Origin: CAYURP01 sp964447175
GTDB taxonomy: Bacteria > Zixibacteria > MSB-5A5 > SM23-73-2
NCBI GenBank assembly: GCA_964447175.1
Contig: CAYURP010000047.1
Location: forward strand, 1-20,624
Reading direction: 5' to 3'
DNA length: 20,624 nucleotides
The notes beneath the pieces were generated by a model. That model was not told the DNA's origin, did not search any database, and saw nothing but the letters and a program-made list of their open reading frames with translations. This document shows positions 6,068 to 13,770 of the stretch, in pieces; position 1 is the first letter of the stretch, and each line of letters opens with the position of its first letter. Position numbers and translations under genes: made by a program.

Positions 6068-7372
6068 TCAAATTGATTTGTTTGTTTTAAGTAAATCCAG
6101 GAAAGTCCCTGCGAAATCATAAGAGCTCACTACCACTTTTCTTTTAAACCTTTTTTGTAAATCCTGAGGTGTTAGATTATCCAGAAATTTGTTATCGGTG
6201 TTCACACAATTGGGAGGCAAAAGGATTATATTTCCCAATTTTTTCTCTTTTTCCAAAGCATTGATAATATCTTTACTCACCAGAAGACCGGATACTGTGA
6301 CCACATGTCCGAAGAATTCGTTTTTCACTTCAACGATTTTGATCTTTAGATTTTTAATCCTTTTAATTTTATCATTTATAATTTTTCTTAAAAACTTTGC
6401 TGAAAGCTTTCCTGTAATCATGGTTATATCTGTTTTCCTCTTTAATCTATCAGGTAAAATTTTTGATGTCTTTTTGAAATCATCCAGAAATTTTCTGACC
6501 AGACCCACGCCATTTTCGATCTGGTAGAAATCATCATAATATCTTGTTCCTGGTATGTCAATACCCGCTTTCAGAAAGAACTCGTCTGACAGATAAACGA
6601 AGTTCTCTTTGAATTTACCTCTGAATTGTCTTTGCCATCTTTTCACCAGCTTTATAATCTTTTTTGAATACGATTTTGATACACCCTTTATTCGGGGTAG
6701 ATTCTCTCTGAATCTAGTCAATCCTACTGGAACTATTGCCACGGATCGGACATAAGGATAAAAACTTGCCAGATCATAAACAGTTTTTTTTAGCTTATCC
6801 CCGTCATTTATTCCAGGACAGAGCACAATTTGAGTATGAAGTTCGATTCTGTTTTTAGTTAGTTTTTGGATCAAAGGCAGGATATCCGGGATTTTAGGAT
6901 TTCCCAGCATTTCTTTTCTAAGGTCAGGATCGGTGGTGTGCACTGAAACGTAAAGCGGACTGATTCTTTGCTTGGCTATACGCTTTATATCATCATCTGA
7001 GAGATTAGTCAGGGTTATGAAGTTACCGTGCAAAAAGGAGAGTCGGTAATCCTCGTCTTTTAAATATAAAGATTTTCGCAACCCTTCAGGAAGTTGATCC
7101 ACAAAACAGAAAATACATTTGTTAGGGCATCGACGATAACGATCCTCCTTAAGTACGATACCCAGATCCTGATCCAGCCTTTTTTTTATTCTGATCTTTT
7201 TCGTTCTTCTCTTTTTGTCTTTGACCAGAAGTTCAAGTTCTTCTTCGGATGAAGAATATCTGTAATCTATGACATCTCGAAGGAACTTGTTGTTAATCTT
7301 AATTATGTCATCCCCGGGAAAAATATGGTGCTTTTGAGCCAGGCTATCTTTTTCCACTCTTTTAATTTCCAT
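6068..7372 (-). CDS. DUF512 family radical SAM protein with N-terminal PDZ-like domain
   Basis: A 434-residue protein of the family known as putative radical SAM enzyme TIGR03279 / DUF512. Residues 1-60 form a PDZ-like segment (IFPGDDIIKINNKFLRDVIDYRY). The radical-SAM iron-sulfur motif C82-x3-C86-x2-C89 lies in RRCPNKCIFCFVDQLP, followed by the family signature DYRLSFLHGNFITLTNL (about 108-124). The DUF512 C-terminal half runs from about 200 to 434 and includes FEN-like DEFFLKAG and VVSSYDFAGTFLDL. The reaction is not established. It often sits beside der in bacteria, as here, which suggests a link to ribosome or RNA maturation by context only. The ATG at 7372 lies about 14 nt past the T-run of the tRNA-Gly terminator and has no Shine-Dalgarno sequence; its stop overlaps the alternative der start. 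Confidence 0.9.
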   Translation of the reverse strand: MEIKRVEKDSLAQKHHIFPGDDIIKINNKFLRDVIDYRYSSSEEELELLVKDKKRRTKKIRIKKRLDQDLGIVLKEDRYRRCPNKCIFCFVDQLPEGLRKSLYLKDEDYRLSFLHGNFITLTNLSDDDIKRIAKQRISPLYVSVHTTDPDLRKEMLGNPKIPDILPLIQKLTKNRIELHTQIVLCPGINDGDKLKKTVYDLASFYPYVRSVAIVPVGLTRFRENLPRIKGVSKSYSKKIIKLVKRWQRQFRGKFKENFVYLSDEFFLKAGIDIPGTRYYDDFYQIENGVGLVRKFLDDFKKTSKILPDRLKRKTDITMITGKLSAKFLRKIINDKIKRIKNLKIKIVEVKNEFFGHVVTVSGLLVSKDIINALEKEKKLGNIILLPPNCVNTDNKFLDNLTPQDLQKRFKRKVVVSSYDFAGTFLDLLKTNKSI

Positions 7373-7386
7373 ATTCTGAATATAAT

Positions 7387-7425
7387 AAAAAATACCCTGA
7401 TTGGAATAAATATAATATCAGGGTA
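7387..7425 (-). terminator. Intrinsic terminator behind tRNA-Gly(CCC)
   Basis: On the minus strand a 9-bp perfect stem TACCCTGAT/ATCAGGGTA (7425-7417 with 7401-7393), with a 15-nt AT-rich loop, is followed by TTTTTT (7392-7387). It begins 10 nt after the tRNA 3' end. Because the DUF512 gene starts right behind it, it may work as a partial terminator. Confidence 0.7.
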
Positions 7426-7435
7426 AAATATCAAA

Positions 7436-7507
7436 AGCGGGTGAAGGGAGTCGAACCCTCGACGTCAAGCTTGGGAAGCTTGCATTCTACCGCTGAATTA
7501 CACCCGC
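7436..7507 (-). tRNA. tRNA-Gly(CCC)
   Basis: The minus strand gives acceptor GCGGGTG/CACCCGC with discriminator T, as usual for glycine. The D arm is ATTC…GAAT, anticodon stem CAAGC/GCTTG closes the loop TTCCCAA (anticodon CCC, 7475-7473), and the T arm is GAGGG/TTCGACT/CCCTT. The 3' CCA is not encoded (TTT follows). A TTGACA at 7548-7543 lies at about -35 distance upstream, but no good -10 is visible between them. Confidence 0.95.
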
Positions 7508-7578
7508 TTTATATCTAACTCAATCTCAAATAATTGCTGGTTTGTCAAACCCTGTTTATCCCACAAAACGACATTCTG

Positions 7579-8121
7579 TTAAATACCAGCAGTTACAGTA
7601 ATCACCGCCACAATATCATAAAATCTCACGTGGAAAGGCGTATTCTTGCAGATTCCGTATAGATGGAAAGTTCCGGACTCAACCTGCTTCTTCAAAGTAT
7701 CCAAGTTCAGGATATACTGAAAACACTCATTCCACAGAATATGCTTCGTCTCCCCTGGGCCAAGCTCAATACCATCCACTATCAAGGTGGCGTTAGCCCT
7801 GATGTCGTCCACATTGGTGAAAGTGTCAATGTCAGTGATGTATAATTGACCAGTGGTGGAATCTGTGGAGATAAGGTTTTCCACTTTGAAAGTGAAGGCA
7901 ACTTCATCCACATATTTTATGTCTTCCTGGTGATCTGCCCAGGTATCGTTTTCGCTCAGATCAACTGCTGCGAAATTGAGTGTATCCTGAGTTGAGATGA
8001 TAGTCTTTTCTACGTTAAATGTAATAACGTAGGTGCCGGAGAGAAGACATCCCTGTATCCAGATGCCCAATAATGCCAGAAAGGGTATGACAATTAAGAT
8101 ATATCTTTTATCTATTTTCAT
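7579..8121 (-). CDS. Secreted lipoprotein of unknown function
   Basis: Not a family I recognise. The start is the ATG at 8121, not an upstream in-frame codon at 8178: AGGAG lies 7 nt before the ATG and the signal peptide begins there. The 180-residue product has a lysine-rich start, a hydrophobic stretch (YILIVIPFLALLGIWI) and a lipobox-like IQGC, with the cysteine at residue 25 as the probable lipidation site; Q at -2 is unusual. The rest is beta-rich (YVITFNVEKT…, VDEVAFTFKVENL…, VRFYDIVAVITVTAGI), consistent with an immunoglobulin-like surface domain. It follows the outer-membrane barrel gene by only 19 nt, so the two are probably cotranscribed and perhaps work together in the outer membrane. 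Confidence 0.75.
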   Translation of the reverse strand: MKIDKRYILIVIPFLALLGIWIQGCLLSGTYVITFNVEKTIISTQDTLNFAAVDLSENDTWADHQEDIKYVDEVAFTFKVENLISTDSTTGQLYITDIDTFTNVDDIRANATLIVDGIELGPGETKHILWNECFQYILNLDTLKKQVESGTFHLYGICKNTPFHVRFYDIVAVITVTAGI

Positions 8122-8140
8122 CTTTAAGCTCCTTTCCTTG

Positions 8141-8701
8141 TTAGAATCCAAATCCACCGAAATAGTAGTTAAGACCACCGGTTACCATAATGTTTTTTCT
8201 GGAACCGCCGTCAATTGTGATTATCTGAATCTTTGTTCTGAAATCGATACCCAGCACATCTGTAGGCAGAACCTCCAGGCCGAATCCCAGGTTAAATCCA
8301 AATTTGTTCAAATCATCTCTGCCATAACGCCGCATGGCATTACTGTATAGTCCGAAAATGAAATACCAGTAGAATTCCTCAACCGAATCGAAAGAACCCA
8401 GAACCATATCCGCTCCCAAAGAGTAAAGATCGCCACCATCTCTATCCATATCCACACCTTCGATATCCAAAGTTAGCCCGCCTTGCCGGATATAGGTAAA
8501 GTTAGGCTCCACGGCTAAAAAAGGCAGAAAAGTGGCTCTGATCTTACCACCGGCTATCCCGGCAATCTCTGAGTCCTCCTGAACAATGGGGAAATTAACT
8601 CCCCCAAACCCTCCCACACTGAATTTCACCTCGGTCCAGCCGGAATTCACAAGGAAAAGAAATAAAAGTATAGCCGTTAATAGAATGAATCTCCTTTTCA
8701 T
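8141..8701 (-). CDS. Small outer-membrane beta-barrel protein
   Basis: A 186-residue protein with a signal peptide (MKRRFILLTAILLFLFLVNSGW, about 22 residues). The mature part has alternating hydrophobic strands (VKFSVGGFGGVNF, GGKIRATFLPFLAVEPNFTYI, GADMVLGSF, FYWYFIFGLYSNA, FGFNLGFGLEVL, GIDFRTKIQIITI, NIMVTGGLNYYFGGFGF), enough for about eight strands. The C-terminal phenylalanine is the usual beta-signal for BAM insertion, implying an outer membrane. It resembles OmpA-type/outer-membrane barrel domains without the peptidoglycan-binding part. The ATG at 8701 has GGAG 7 nt upstream. It is the first gene of a two-gene unit with the lipoprotein, behind a clear promoter. Role unknown; conservation would be low, so the call rests on architecture. 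Confidence 0.78.
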   Translation of the reverse strand: MKRRFILLTAILLFLFLVNSGWTEVKFSVGGFGGVNFPIVQEDSEIAGIAGGKIRATFLPFLAVEPNFTYIRQGGLTLDIEGVDMDRDGGDLYSLGADMVLGSFDSVEEFYWYFIFGLYSNAMRRYGRDDLNKFGFNLGFGLEVLPTDVLGIDFRTKIQIITIDGGSRKNIMVTGGLNYYFGGFGF

Positions 8702-8755
8702 CTTTTTACTCCGTTTTTAAGGTTTCGCTCCTTCTGATTAGTTGTAATTAGTTAA

Positions 8756-8771
8756 GGATCACCTCCTTTTT
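8756..8771. other. Copy of the 16S rRNA 3' tail / orphan extended Shine-Dalgarno
   Basis: The plus strand carries GGATCACCTCCTTTTT, whose first 13 bases equal the conserved 3' end of bacterial 16S rRNA. On the minus strand, the transcribed leader of the barrel gene, this is AAGGAGGTGATCC, a maximal Shine-Dalgarno sequence, but no start codon follows at the right distance and the true ATG is about 55 nt further on. Confidence 0.5.
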
Positions 8772-8808
8772 AAGATTAAACTAATCTTCTTTTTCAATTC
8801 TGGAAACA

Positions 8809-8838
8809 AATATAAATGTGACAAATAAAATTTGTCAA
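8809..8838 (-). promoter_or_regulatory. Sigma-70-type promoter with palindromic operator for the barrel/lipoprotein pair
   Basis: On the minus strand, TTGACA (8838-8833) and TATATT (8814-8809) are separated by 18 nt (or TTATAT at 17 nt). A perfect palindrome, TGACAAAT/AAA/ATTTGTCA (8819-8837), covers the -35 element and half the spacer, which is where a repressor would bind. The expected transcript starts near 8802, leaving a leader of about 100 nt before the ATG at 8701. Confidence 0.6.
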
Positions 8839-8874
8839 GAGTTATTTAAAGGAAAATCGAAGTGTCCAAACAGG

Positions 8875-9981
8875 TTATTTTTTTATGACAAATTTCTTGT
8901 CCAGCTTCTTCATCTTTTCCACTATCCCACCGTATTCCAGCTCCGCATAGGGCAGCATGGCACAACCGGAAAATCCCTGTCGTCTGATATCAGCTGCTTT
9001 CTGAGACACCTGGTTCCGGATATAATCCCAGAAGGGGTGATCAAAGGCATCTGCTGGCTCGGTGAATTTCCCGTTCTTCACAGAGAAAGCGTGAGCTGAG
9101 ACAACCGGAGGCCCATCAAAAAAGGAAATGGGGGAATTTATCTTGACCGGCATCAGAGGACCGGTATGACTTCCCCTCATAAAACCTGCTACAAAATGAC
9201 CAATACTATAGGGCGATAAAACCTCTCCTGTGGCAGGAAATTCGCCCTGAACCCTTACCAGTGCTACCGGATCATCCTTACCGGTGTATTTACCTGCTAT
9301 GTTGTGTAGCCTGGTGGTGCTTACCGCAGCTGCCTGTTCCTGGGTGTTGTTGGAATAGATGGACTCAATGACAAATCTCTGGTTGTCCCTTAAAAGCGCG
9401 GCTATATCATACAGGTCCCCCGGCGCGTTAAGCTCAATTACCCGATCTGCTTTAATATATTCTACATCCATAATCAAGAATTTGAATCCCTTATCCATCT
9501 TGGGGGAAAGGATCAAACCGGCATTGTGCATAGGATCAGCAAAACCAGCATATAAGGGAAGACTATAAGCTCCCGGATCGGTCTTGTCTGCAGCAAAGAA
9601 AACAAAACACTCGTTAGGTCGTTCCTCAAATTCGACCTCGGCTACTGCTGGTCCCATCCCTTTAACATTGCCTGAAAAAGCGTCCTTCAGAAGATCCTGA
9701 CCCGCACCATAAAGACCCTGACTTTTGGCTACCTCCGTGCCAGCTACAAAAGCATCCCAGGCTAATTTGTGTATTTTAGAATCCAATTTACCCTTATCAT
9801 GAGACATAAGAATAGCAATGTCATCCCCGGTACTGCTTATATAGAAATCTAATATTAATTTTTTCTTCAATCCATTATTATTGATATGATCTCTTACAGT
9901 CTGTTTGAGCTTCTGACTGGGTTGAATATGACCCCCGATGCTTCCCACATCAGCCTTGATTGCACTTAACGTTATCTTCAT
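8875..9981 (-). CDS. Class V fructose-1,6-bisphosphate aldolase/phosphatase (archaeal type)
   Basis: A bifunctional gluconeogenic enzyme that condenses triose phosphates to fructose-1,6-bisphosphate and dephosphorylates it to fructose-6-phosphate, so the pathway runs one way. At 368 residues it matches the family. The metal and active-site residues known from the archaeal enzymes are all visible: D11 and H18 near the N-terminus, STGDD with D53/D54, Q95 in YGAGQD, and D132-K133 in AADKTDPGAYS. Y232 and K235-D236-D237 in KYTGKDDP supply the Schiff-base lysine and its partner, and Y350 lies near the end. The ATG at 9981 has AGGAGG 8 nt upstream. It appears monocistronic with its own promoter. 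Among bacteria it is mostly found in thermophilic or deep-branching anaerobic lineages. Confidence 0.95.
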   Translation of the reverse strand: MKITLSAIKADVGSIGGHIQPSQKLKQTVRDHINNNGLKKKLILDFYISSTGDDIAILMSHDKGKLDSKIHKLAWDAFVAGTEVAKSQGLYGAGQDLLKDAFSGNVKGMGPAVAEVEFEERPNECFVFFAADKTDPGAYSLPLYAGFADPMHNAGLILSPKMDKGFKFLIMDVEYIKADRVIELNAPGDLYDIAALLRDNQRFVIESIYSNNTQEQAAAVSTTRLHNIAGKYTGKDDPVALVRVQGEFPATGEVLSPYSIGHFVAGFMRGSHTGPLMPVKINSPISFFDGPPVVSAHAFSVKNGKFTEPADAFDHPFWDYIRNQVSQKAADIRRQGFSGCAMLPYAELEYGGIVEKMKKLDKKFVIKK

Positions 9982-10030
9982 CCTCTCAACCTCCTATCTT
10001 TTTGTAATCCTCGATCTTCATTTCCTGCAA

Positions 10031-10059
10031 ATTATAACAGAAATACTACGTAATTTGAA
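10031..10059 (-). promoter_or_regulatory. Probable promoter of the FBP aldolase/phosphatase gene
   Basis: A consensus -10 TATAAT (10036-10031) lies 17 nt downstream of TTCAAA (10059-10054, four of six matches to TTGACA). Transcription would start about 40 nt before the ATG at 9981. The rest of the gap 9982-10227 shows no gene or clear structure. Confidence 0.5.
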
Positions 10060-10227
10060 TCTGCTTTGTAGACAATTTCTAAACTCTAAAATCAACCCAC
10101 ACCACGTTCATTTTGTCGACCTCTGTTCAAAATCCTACAAATACTAAAAACCTTCACTCTAATTCGTTACGTAAATTATAAGATTATCCAGATACTCTTT
10201 TCTATTTACTGGTTGTTTTCATTCTTT

Positions 10228-13200
10228 TCATACACCCGTGGTTTTTCTTTTCACCACATAATCCACCAAAAGCCAGAGCAAAGGAATTGCGCATAAAATC
10301 AAGAAAATTATTCCGTTGATCCTGTAAAAATCCGCTGTTTGAGACAAGAGCACATAAGTATATCTTACCGTAAAGATCAAAAAGAGACTCAGAATATATG
10401 CTAAGAAATTGTTTCTGAAAAACCATTTGACCAGCATAAAAATTGGAAGCACCCATATCCCAAGTAGAATCAGGTTAAATATAAACTCAGCAGTTGTCTT
10501 GGCATCTCCGGGAACAAATGCTATAAAAGCTATTGGAATCGCTACCAGATAATGCCAAGTTTTGCTCAGATGATTTTTAAGATAGTAAATCAATGCACCC
10601 AAAATTGCAGCACCAACAATAGGGTACAAGATAATATCGCTAATATATGAGACAAAGGGTATGGGAGTTTGGATGTACTGGGGTAGGGACAATCCTTCGA
10701 TCACAGCCAGGGCCGGGTATCTGGCATTCAGGATTTGGATAAGCTGGGTTATGCCCAAATAAACTCCTACGGATAAAAGGGCACAGATAAAGGCATCCCC
10801 GGCTGTTTTTCTCCTGTTTTCCTTTTTAAACATCTTTAATGAATCAGGATAAAATGAAGTTATTATACCTAAGGATATCCCGGCTAAAATGAATTTCACA
10901 ATTATGCCTACTACCATACCGATTATCAGAGTGGTTCTGAAAATATCTAATGGAATGGAAGTGGAATATTGAGCATAAAAAGAGGACAGCTTGTTTATAT
11001 TCCCCAGAAAGGAAATAATCGCCAAAATCCCGGCAATTATGAGAATGGGCTTCCAGCGGATCTCTCCCTTTCTCACTCTGGTGATTAGAAATAAAAGAGT
11101 AAATCCAAAAAACATCACCAGTACTGCAATTATTAAAGCTGTCCTTATAGCGGAGATGACCGTGTTCTTTTGTCGATCTCTCTCCCACTGCTCGGGCAGT
11201 TTCATAAAACGTCCAAATCTGGAAACCTCATCTCCCTGAACCACCACCTGCATGCGAAACTTGGCTTCCTCCACGTTCCTGGGATCGCCCTCCTTGGCTT
11301 CCCAGACAAAGGTGTGATCCTGTCTGTTTTTCTTTTTCTGGGACGAGGATTCCTTAAGAACGTAGTCTACGGTATCTATCCCCATTGAATCAAGAAAAGC
11401 TACTGCCAGGGGCAAAGCCTCTTCCTTGGTTAAATCTGCTCCCTCTGCATCTTCAGCTATGGTATGGCGAAGGTTGAAAACCTGGTTCTTCTCAGGATCA
11501 ACGTAGACTGTGTATTCCTCCTCCTCCAGAGATTTGTAAAAACGAGTGCCCCAGAAAAAACCGGGTAGATTCTTCCCATAGATCTGGTTTAGTTTCTCTA
11601 AACTCTCCCTCTGAAGAACGTACTTTCCCACGTACTTGCTGAAGATATCCTGTGCTGTGGTGACGGAATTATAGTCTTTAGTTTCCACCCCTTTTGATCT
11701 TAAGAATTCCTCAGATGTCTTTTTAACTTCTCCTGCGGTGTTACCAAATTTGACGAATTTACCAAATCTCTCGACTTTGACAAAATATAAACACAATAAA
11801 ACAACGACCGCTGCCGCTCCGACAAGAATTCTTTTTACAGGCAACGGATTGTAGGCTACAGAGGGAACCTCCTTTTCTTTCTCTTCGACTTTAGGAACGG
11901 TTGAGGTTCCTTCAACCCTATTTAACAGTTCCTCCTCTGAGAGAAACCTTTTAGTTTTAAGATAAGCCAAAAGAGCGATTATCAAGGGAATCAGCATTAT
12001 GCCGGTAGCTATTCCGGCTGAGATTACAAAGTAGGTATTTCCCGATCGGAAAAGTAGAAAAGCAGTGTACAGGGCATCCACGGTAAAGTGCCACACTAAA
12101 ACTGCCAATATATTGAAACGAACAAAAATAATTCCCACGATGACTCCTGCTATCCCCACCTCCAATCCTCTTATAAAAAACGGCTGATTGGGATAGTTAG
12201 AATGAGCAAATCCCCAGATGAAAGCGGGCAAAAGAATAGCCAGAAAAGCTCCCAGTTTCAAATTTTTATTAAAGAAAGGTATAGCGAACATCCGGAACAT
12301 GAACTCCTCTGAGACAGCCGGCAAAAATCCAATTAAAAGCACGAAGACCCATGGAAAAGCTGTATTCAGAAGGTCAGAGTATGGAATATCCGCCGGAGCC
12401 CAAGCCCCGAACTTCTCAGCCAAAAGATAAAATATAGTTTGATAAGCAAAGAAAAAGAAAGTGAGGGTGAATCCCAGAATTAATGTCTTGAAAAATCTTT
12501 TGGTTCGTATTCCCTGCCAGGTGAATAGTTTGGTTAATGAGATTTTATCCTTGTAATGCTCCCGATATAAGGGTTCAGCTGTCGCGGTCAACAAGAATAT
12601 GAAAACGCCAACACCTATGGCCATCAGGAGATACTGTAGAATTTTAGTTATTAAAAAACTACTATAGGAATCGGTAGTTTTATAAGAAAATAGACTCAAA
12701 GACAAAATATTCATCAAGTAGAGGAAGAATAAAATAAATGCAATCAGACCAAACCACAGTGCTATTCTCCACTTAATATCCCTATTTCTTAATCTTTTTA
12801 AGAAGACAATTAATATCCCTATAAGTATTAATATAAAGAAAAGACCAGCCACTAAGGAAGCCATTTCATTCCGCGATCTTAGTTTTTGATACGATCTTTT
12901 CCATTTTTCCGGGACCTTAAGGAATTCCTTGTATCCGGAAACCTCATCCCCTTTTATCTCTACCTGCATGCGGTAGGTGGCATCCTCTACATCAAATCCC
13001 TTTTCTTTCCAGGTGAAGGTATGGTCGGTGCGATTAGGTCTCTTCTCTGATGTTACATCCAGAAATTCCAATTGATTCAGGTCCTTTCCCATAATTTGCA
13101 CAAGAAAGCCCTCGGCCAAAGCTAAAGCTTCCTCTTTTTCCAGATCAGCTCCTTTTTTTTCCTCAGGAAGCAGATGCTCAAATCCCACCAGCTCCCCTTC

Positions 13201-13572
13201 AGGAGTGATATGGACTTTGAACTCCTCCTTTTGTAAAGGTTTAAACCAGCGGTTGCTCCATCTCCACAATCTGATTTTGGATCCCATTATCTGGTTGGCC
13301 TCTGAAAGGCCCATTTCCCTTTCCAGAAAAACCTTGGCAATATCATCATGGGTAAAAATAGCAGCATGATTATAGCCAGACCAGTCGAATCCCTTTTCTT
13401 TGAGAAACTCCTTGGCCAGCTTAGCTGACTGGCTCCGGGTGATTTTAAAATCAATAGATGCTTCGGGAAAAACTCTGGAGAAATATTTCACTCCTATTAT
13501 CAAACTTAAAGCACAGATGAGAACACAAACCAGGATAAACCACAAATCCTTAGAGTTGAGTTTGGTTTCCAT
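10228..13572 (-). CDS. Duplicated CPBP (CAAX-type) intramembrane protease-like protein, second half degenerate
   Basis: A 1114-residue polytopic membrane protein built of two homologous halves. Each has an N-terminal helix (8-28; 580-598), a soluble domain of about 190 residues (about 40-228; about 608-800) and a helical block (about 236-540; about 805-1108). The soluble domains share GADLxKEEAL (141-150/711-720), NRxDHTFxW (180-188/749-757), RMQV…GDEVS and VPEKW/LPEQW. The first helical block has the three CPBP motifs: EEFMFR (E422, E423, R427), H457 in WGFAH, and HFTVD (H495, D499), so it is probably an active glutamate-type intramembrane protease. The second block lacks all of them; GAAILG stands near where EExxxR would be. 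Substrate unknown. A polar linker (541-578) joins the halves. AAGGAAG precedes the ATG at 13572. Confidence 0.88.
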   Translation of the reverse strand: METKLNSKDLWFILVCVLICALSLIIGVKYFSRVFPEASIDFKITRSQSAKLAKEFLKEKGFDWSGYNHAAIFTHDDIAKVFLEREMGLSEANQIMGSKIRLWRWSNRWFKPLQKEEFKVHITPEGELVGFEHLLPEEKKGADLEKEEALALAEGFLVQIMGKDLNQLEFLDVTSEKRPNRTDHTFTWKEKGFDVEDATYRMQVEIKGDEVSGYKEFLKVPEKWKRSYQKLRSRNEMASLVAGLFFILILIGILIVFLKRLRNRDIKWRIALWFGLIAFILFFLYLMNILSLSLFSYKTTDSYSSFLITKILQYLLMAIGVGVFIFLLTATAEPLYREHYKDKISLTKLFTWQGIRTKRFFKTLILGFTLTFFFFAYQTIFYLLAEKFGAWAPADIPYSDLLNTAFPWVFVLLIGFLPAVSEEFMFRMFAIPFFNKNLKLGAFLAILLPAFIWGFAHSNYPNQPFFIRGLEVGIAGVIVGIIFVRFNILAVLVWHFTVDALYTAFLLFRSGNTYFVISAGIATGIMLIPLIIALLAYLKTKRFLSEEELLNRVEGTSTVPKVEEKEKEVPSVAYNPLPVKRILVGAAAVVVLLCLYFVKVERFGKFVKFGNTAGEVKKTSEEFLRSKGVETKDYNSVTTAQDIFSKYVGKYVLQRESLEKLNQIYGKNLPGFFWGTRFYKSLEEEEYTVYVDPEKNQVFNLRHTIAEDAEGADLTKEEALPLAVAFLDSMGIDTVDYVLKESSSQKKKNRQDHTFVWEAKEGDPRNVEEAKFRMQVVVQGDEVSRFGRFMKLPEQWERDRQKNTVISAIRTALIIAVLVMFFGFTLLFLITRVRKGEIRWKPILIIAGILAIISFLGNINKLSSFYAQYSTSIPLDIFRTTLIIGMVVGIIVKFILAGISLGIITSFYPDSLKMFKKENRRKTAGDAFICALLSVGVYLGITQLIQILNARYPALAVIEGLSLPQYIQTPIPFVSYISDIILYPIVGAAILGALIYYLKNHLSKTWHYLVAIPIAFIAFVPGDAKTTAEFIFNLILLGIWVLPIFMLVKWFFRNNFLAYILSLFLIFTVRYTYVLLSQTADFYRINGIIFLILCAIPLLWLLVDYVVKRKTTGV

Positions 13573-13673
13573 CTTTCTTCCTTTGTTTGAAGGTTTTTTT
13601 TCTTCTCAGAAATCTATGATCCTGAAAAATTCTATTCTGTTTCGTCCCAAAAATTCATAATTCACAGATTTCA

Positions 13674-13701
13674 AATATATCACAAAAAAATATGGCTGCA
13701 A
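13674..13701 (-). promoter_or_regulatory. Possible promoter of the CPBP-like gene
   Basis: On the minus strand, TTGCAG (13701-13696) and TATATT (13679-13674) are 16 nt apart, about 100 nt upstream of the ATG. The match is moderate and the region is AT-rich, so chance agreement is possible. Nothing else was recognised in 13573-13770. Confidence 0.3.
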
Positions 13702-13770
13702 GTAGAAAATATCATTATAAAAAACAAAGACGATGAGATTAAAATTTAAAGGTAAAAACATCAGCTTCCC

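Noticed and set aside
6189..6527. 112-codon plus-strand frame
   Set aside because: It is antisense to the well-supported DUF512 gene, with a composition expected from its reverse frame; no ribosome-binding site.
8772..8788. AAGATTA/AAC/TAATCTT hairpin as terminator of the FBP aldolase/phosphatase gene
   Set aside because: All but one pair per arm is A-T, the loop is 3 nt, no T-run follows on the minus strand, and it lies downstream of the next promoter.
10844..11188. 114-codon minus-strand frame inside the CPBP-like gene
   Set aside because: Shifted-frame shadow of the 1114-codon gene, with no domain pattern of its own.
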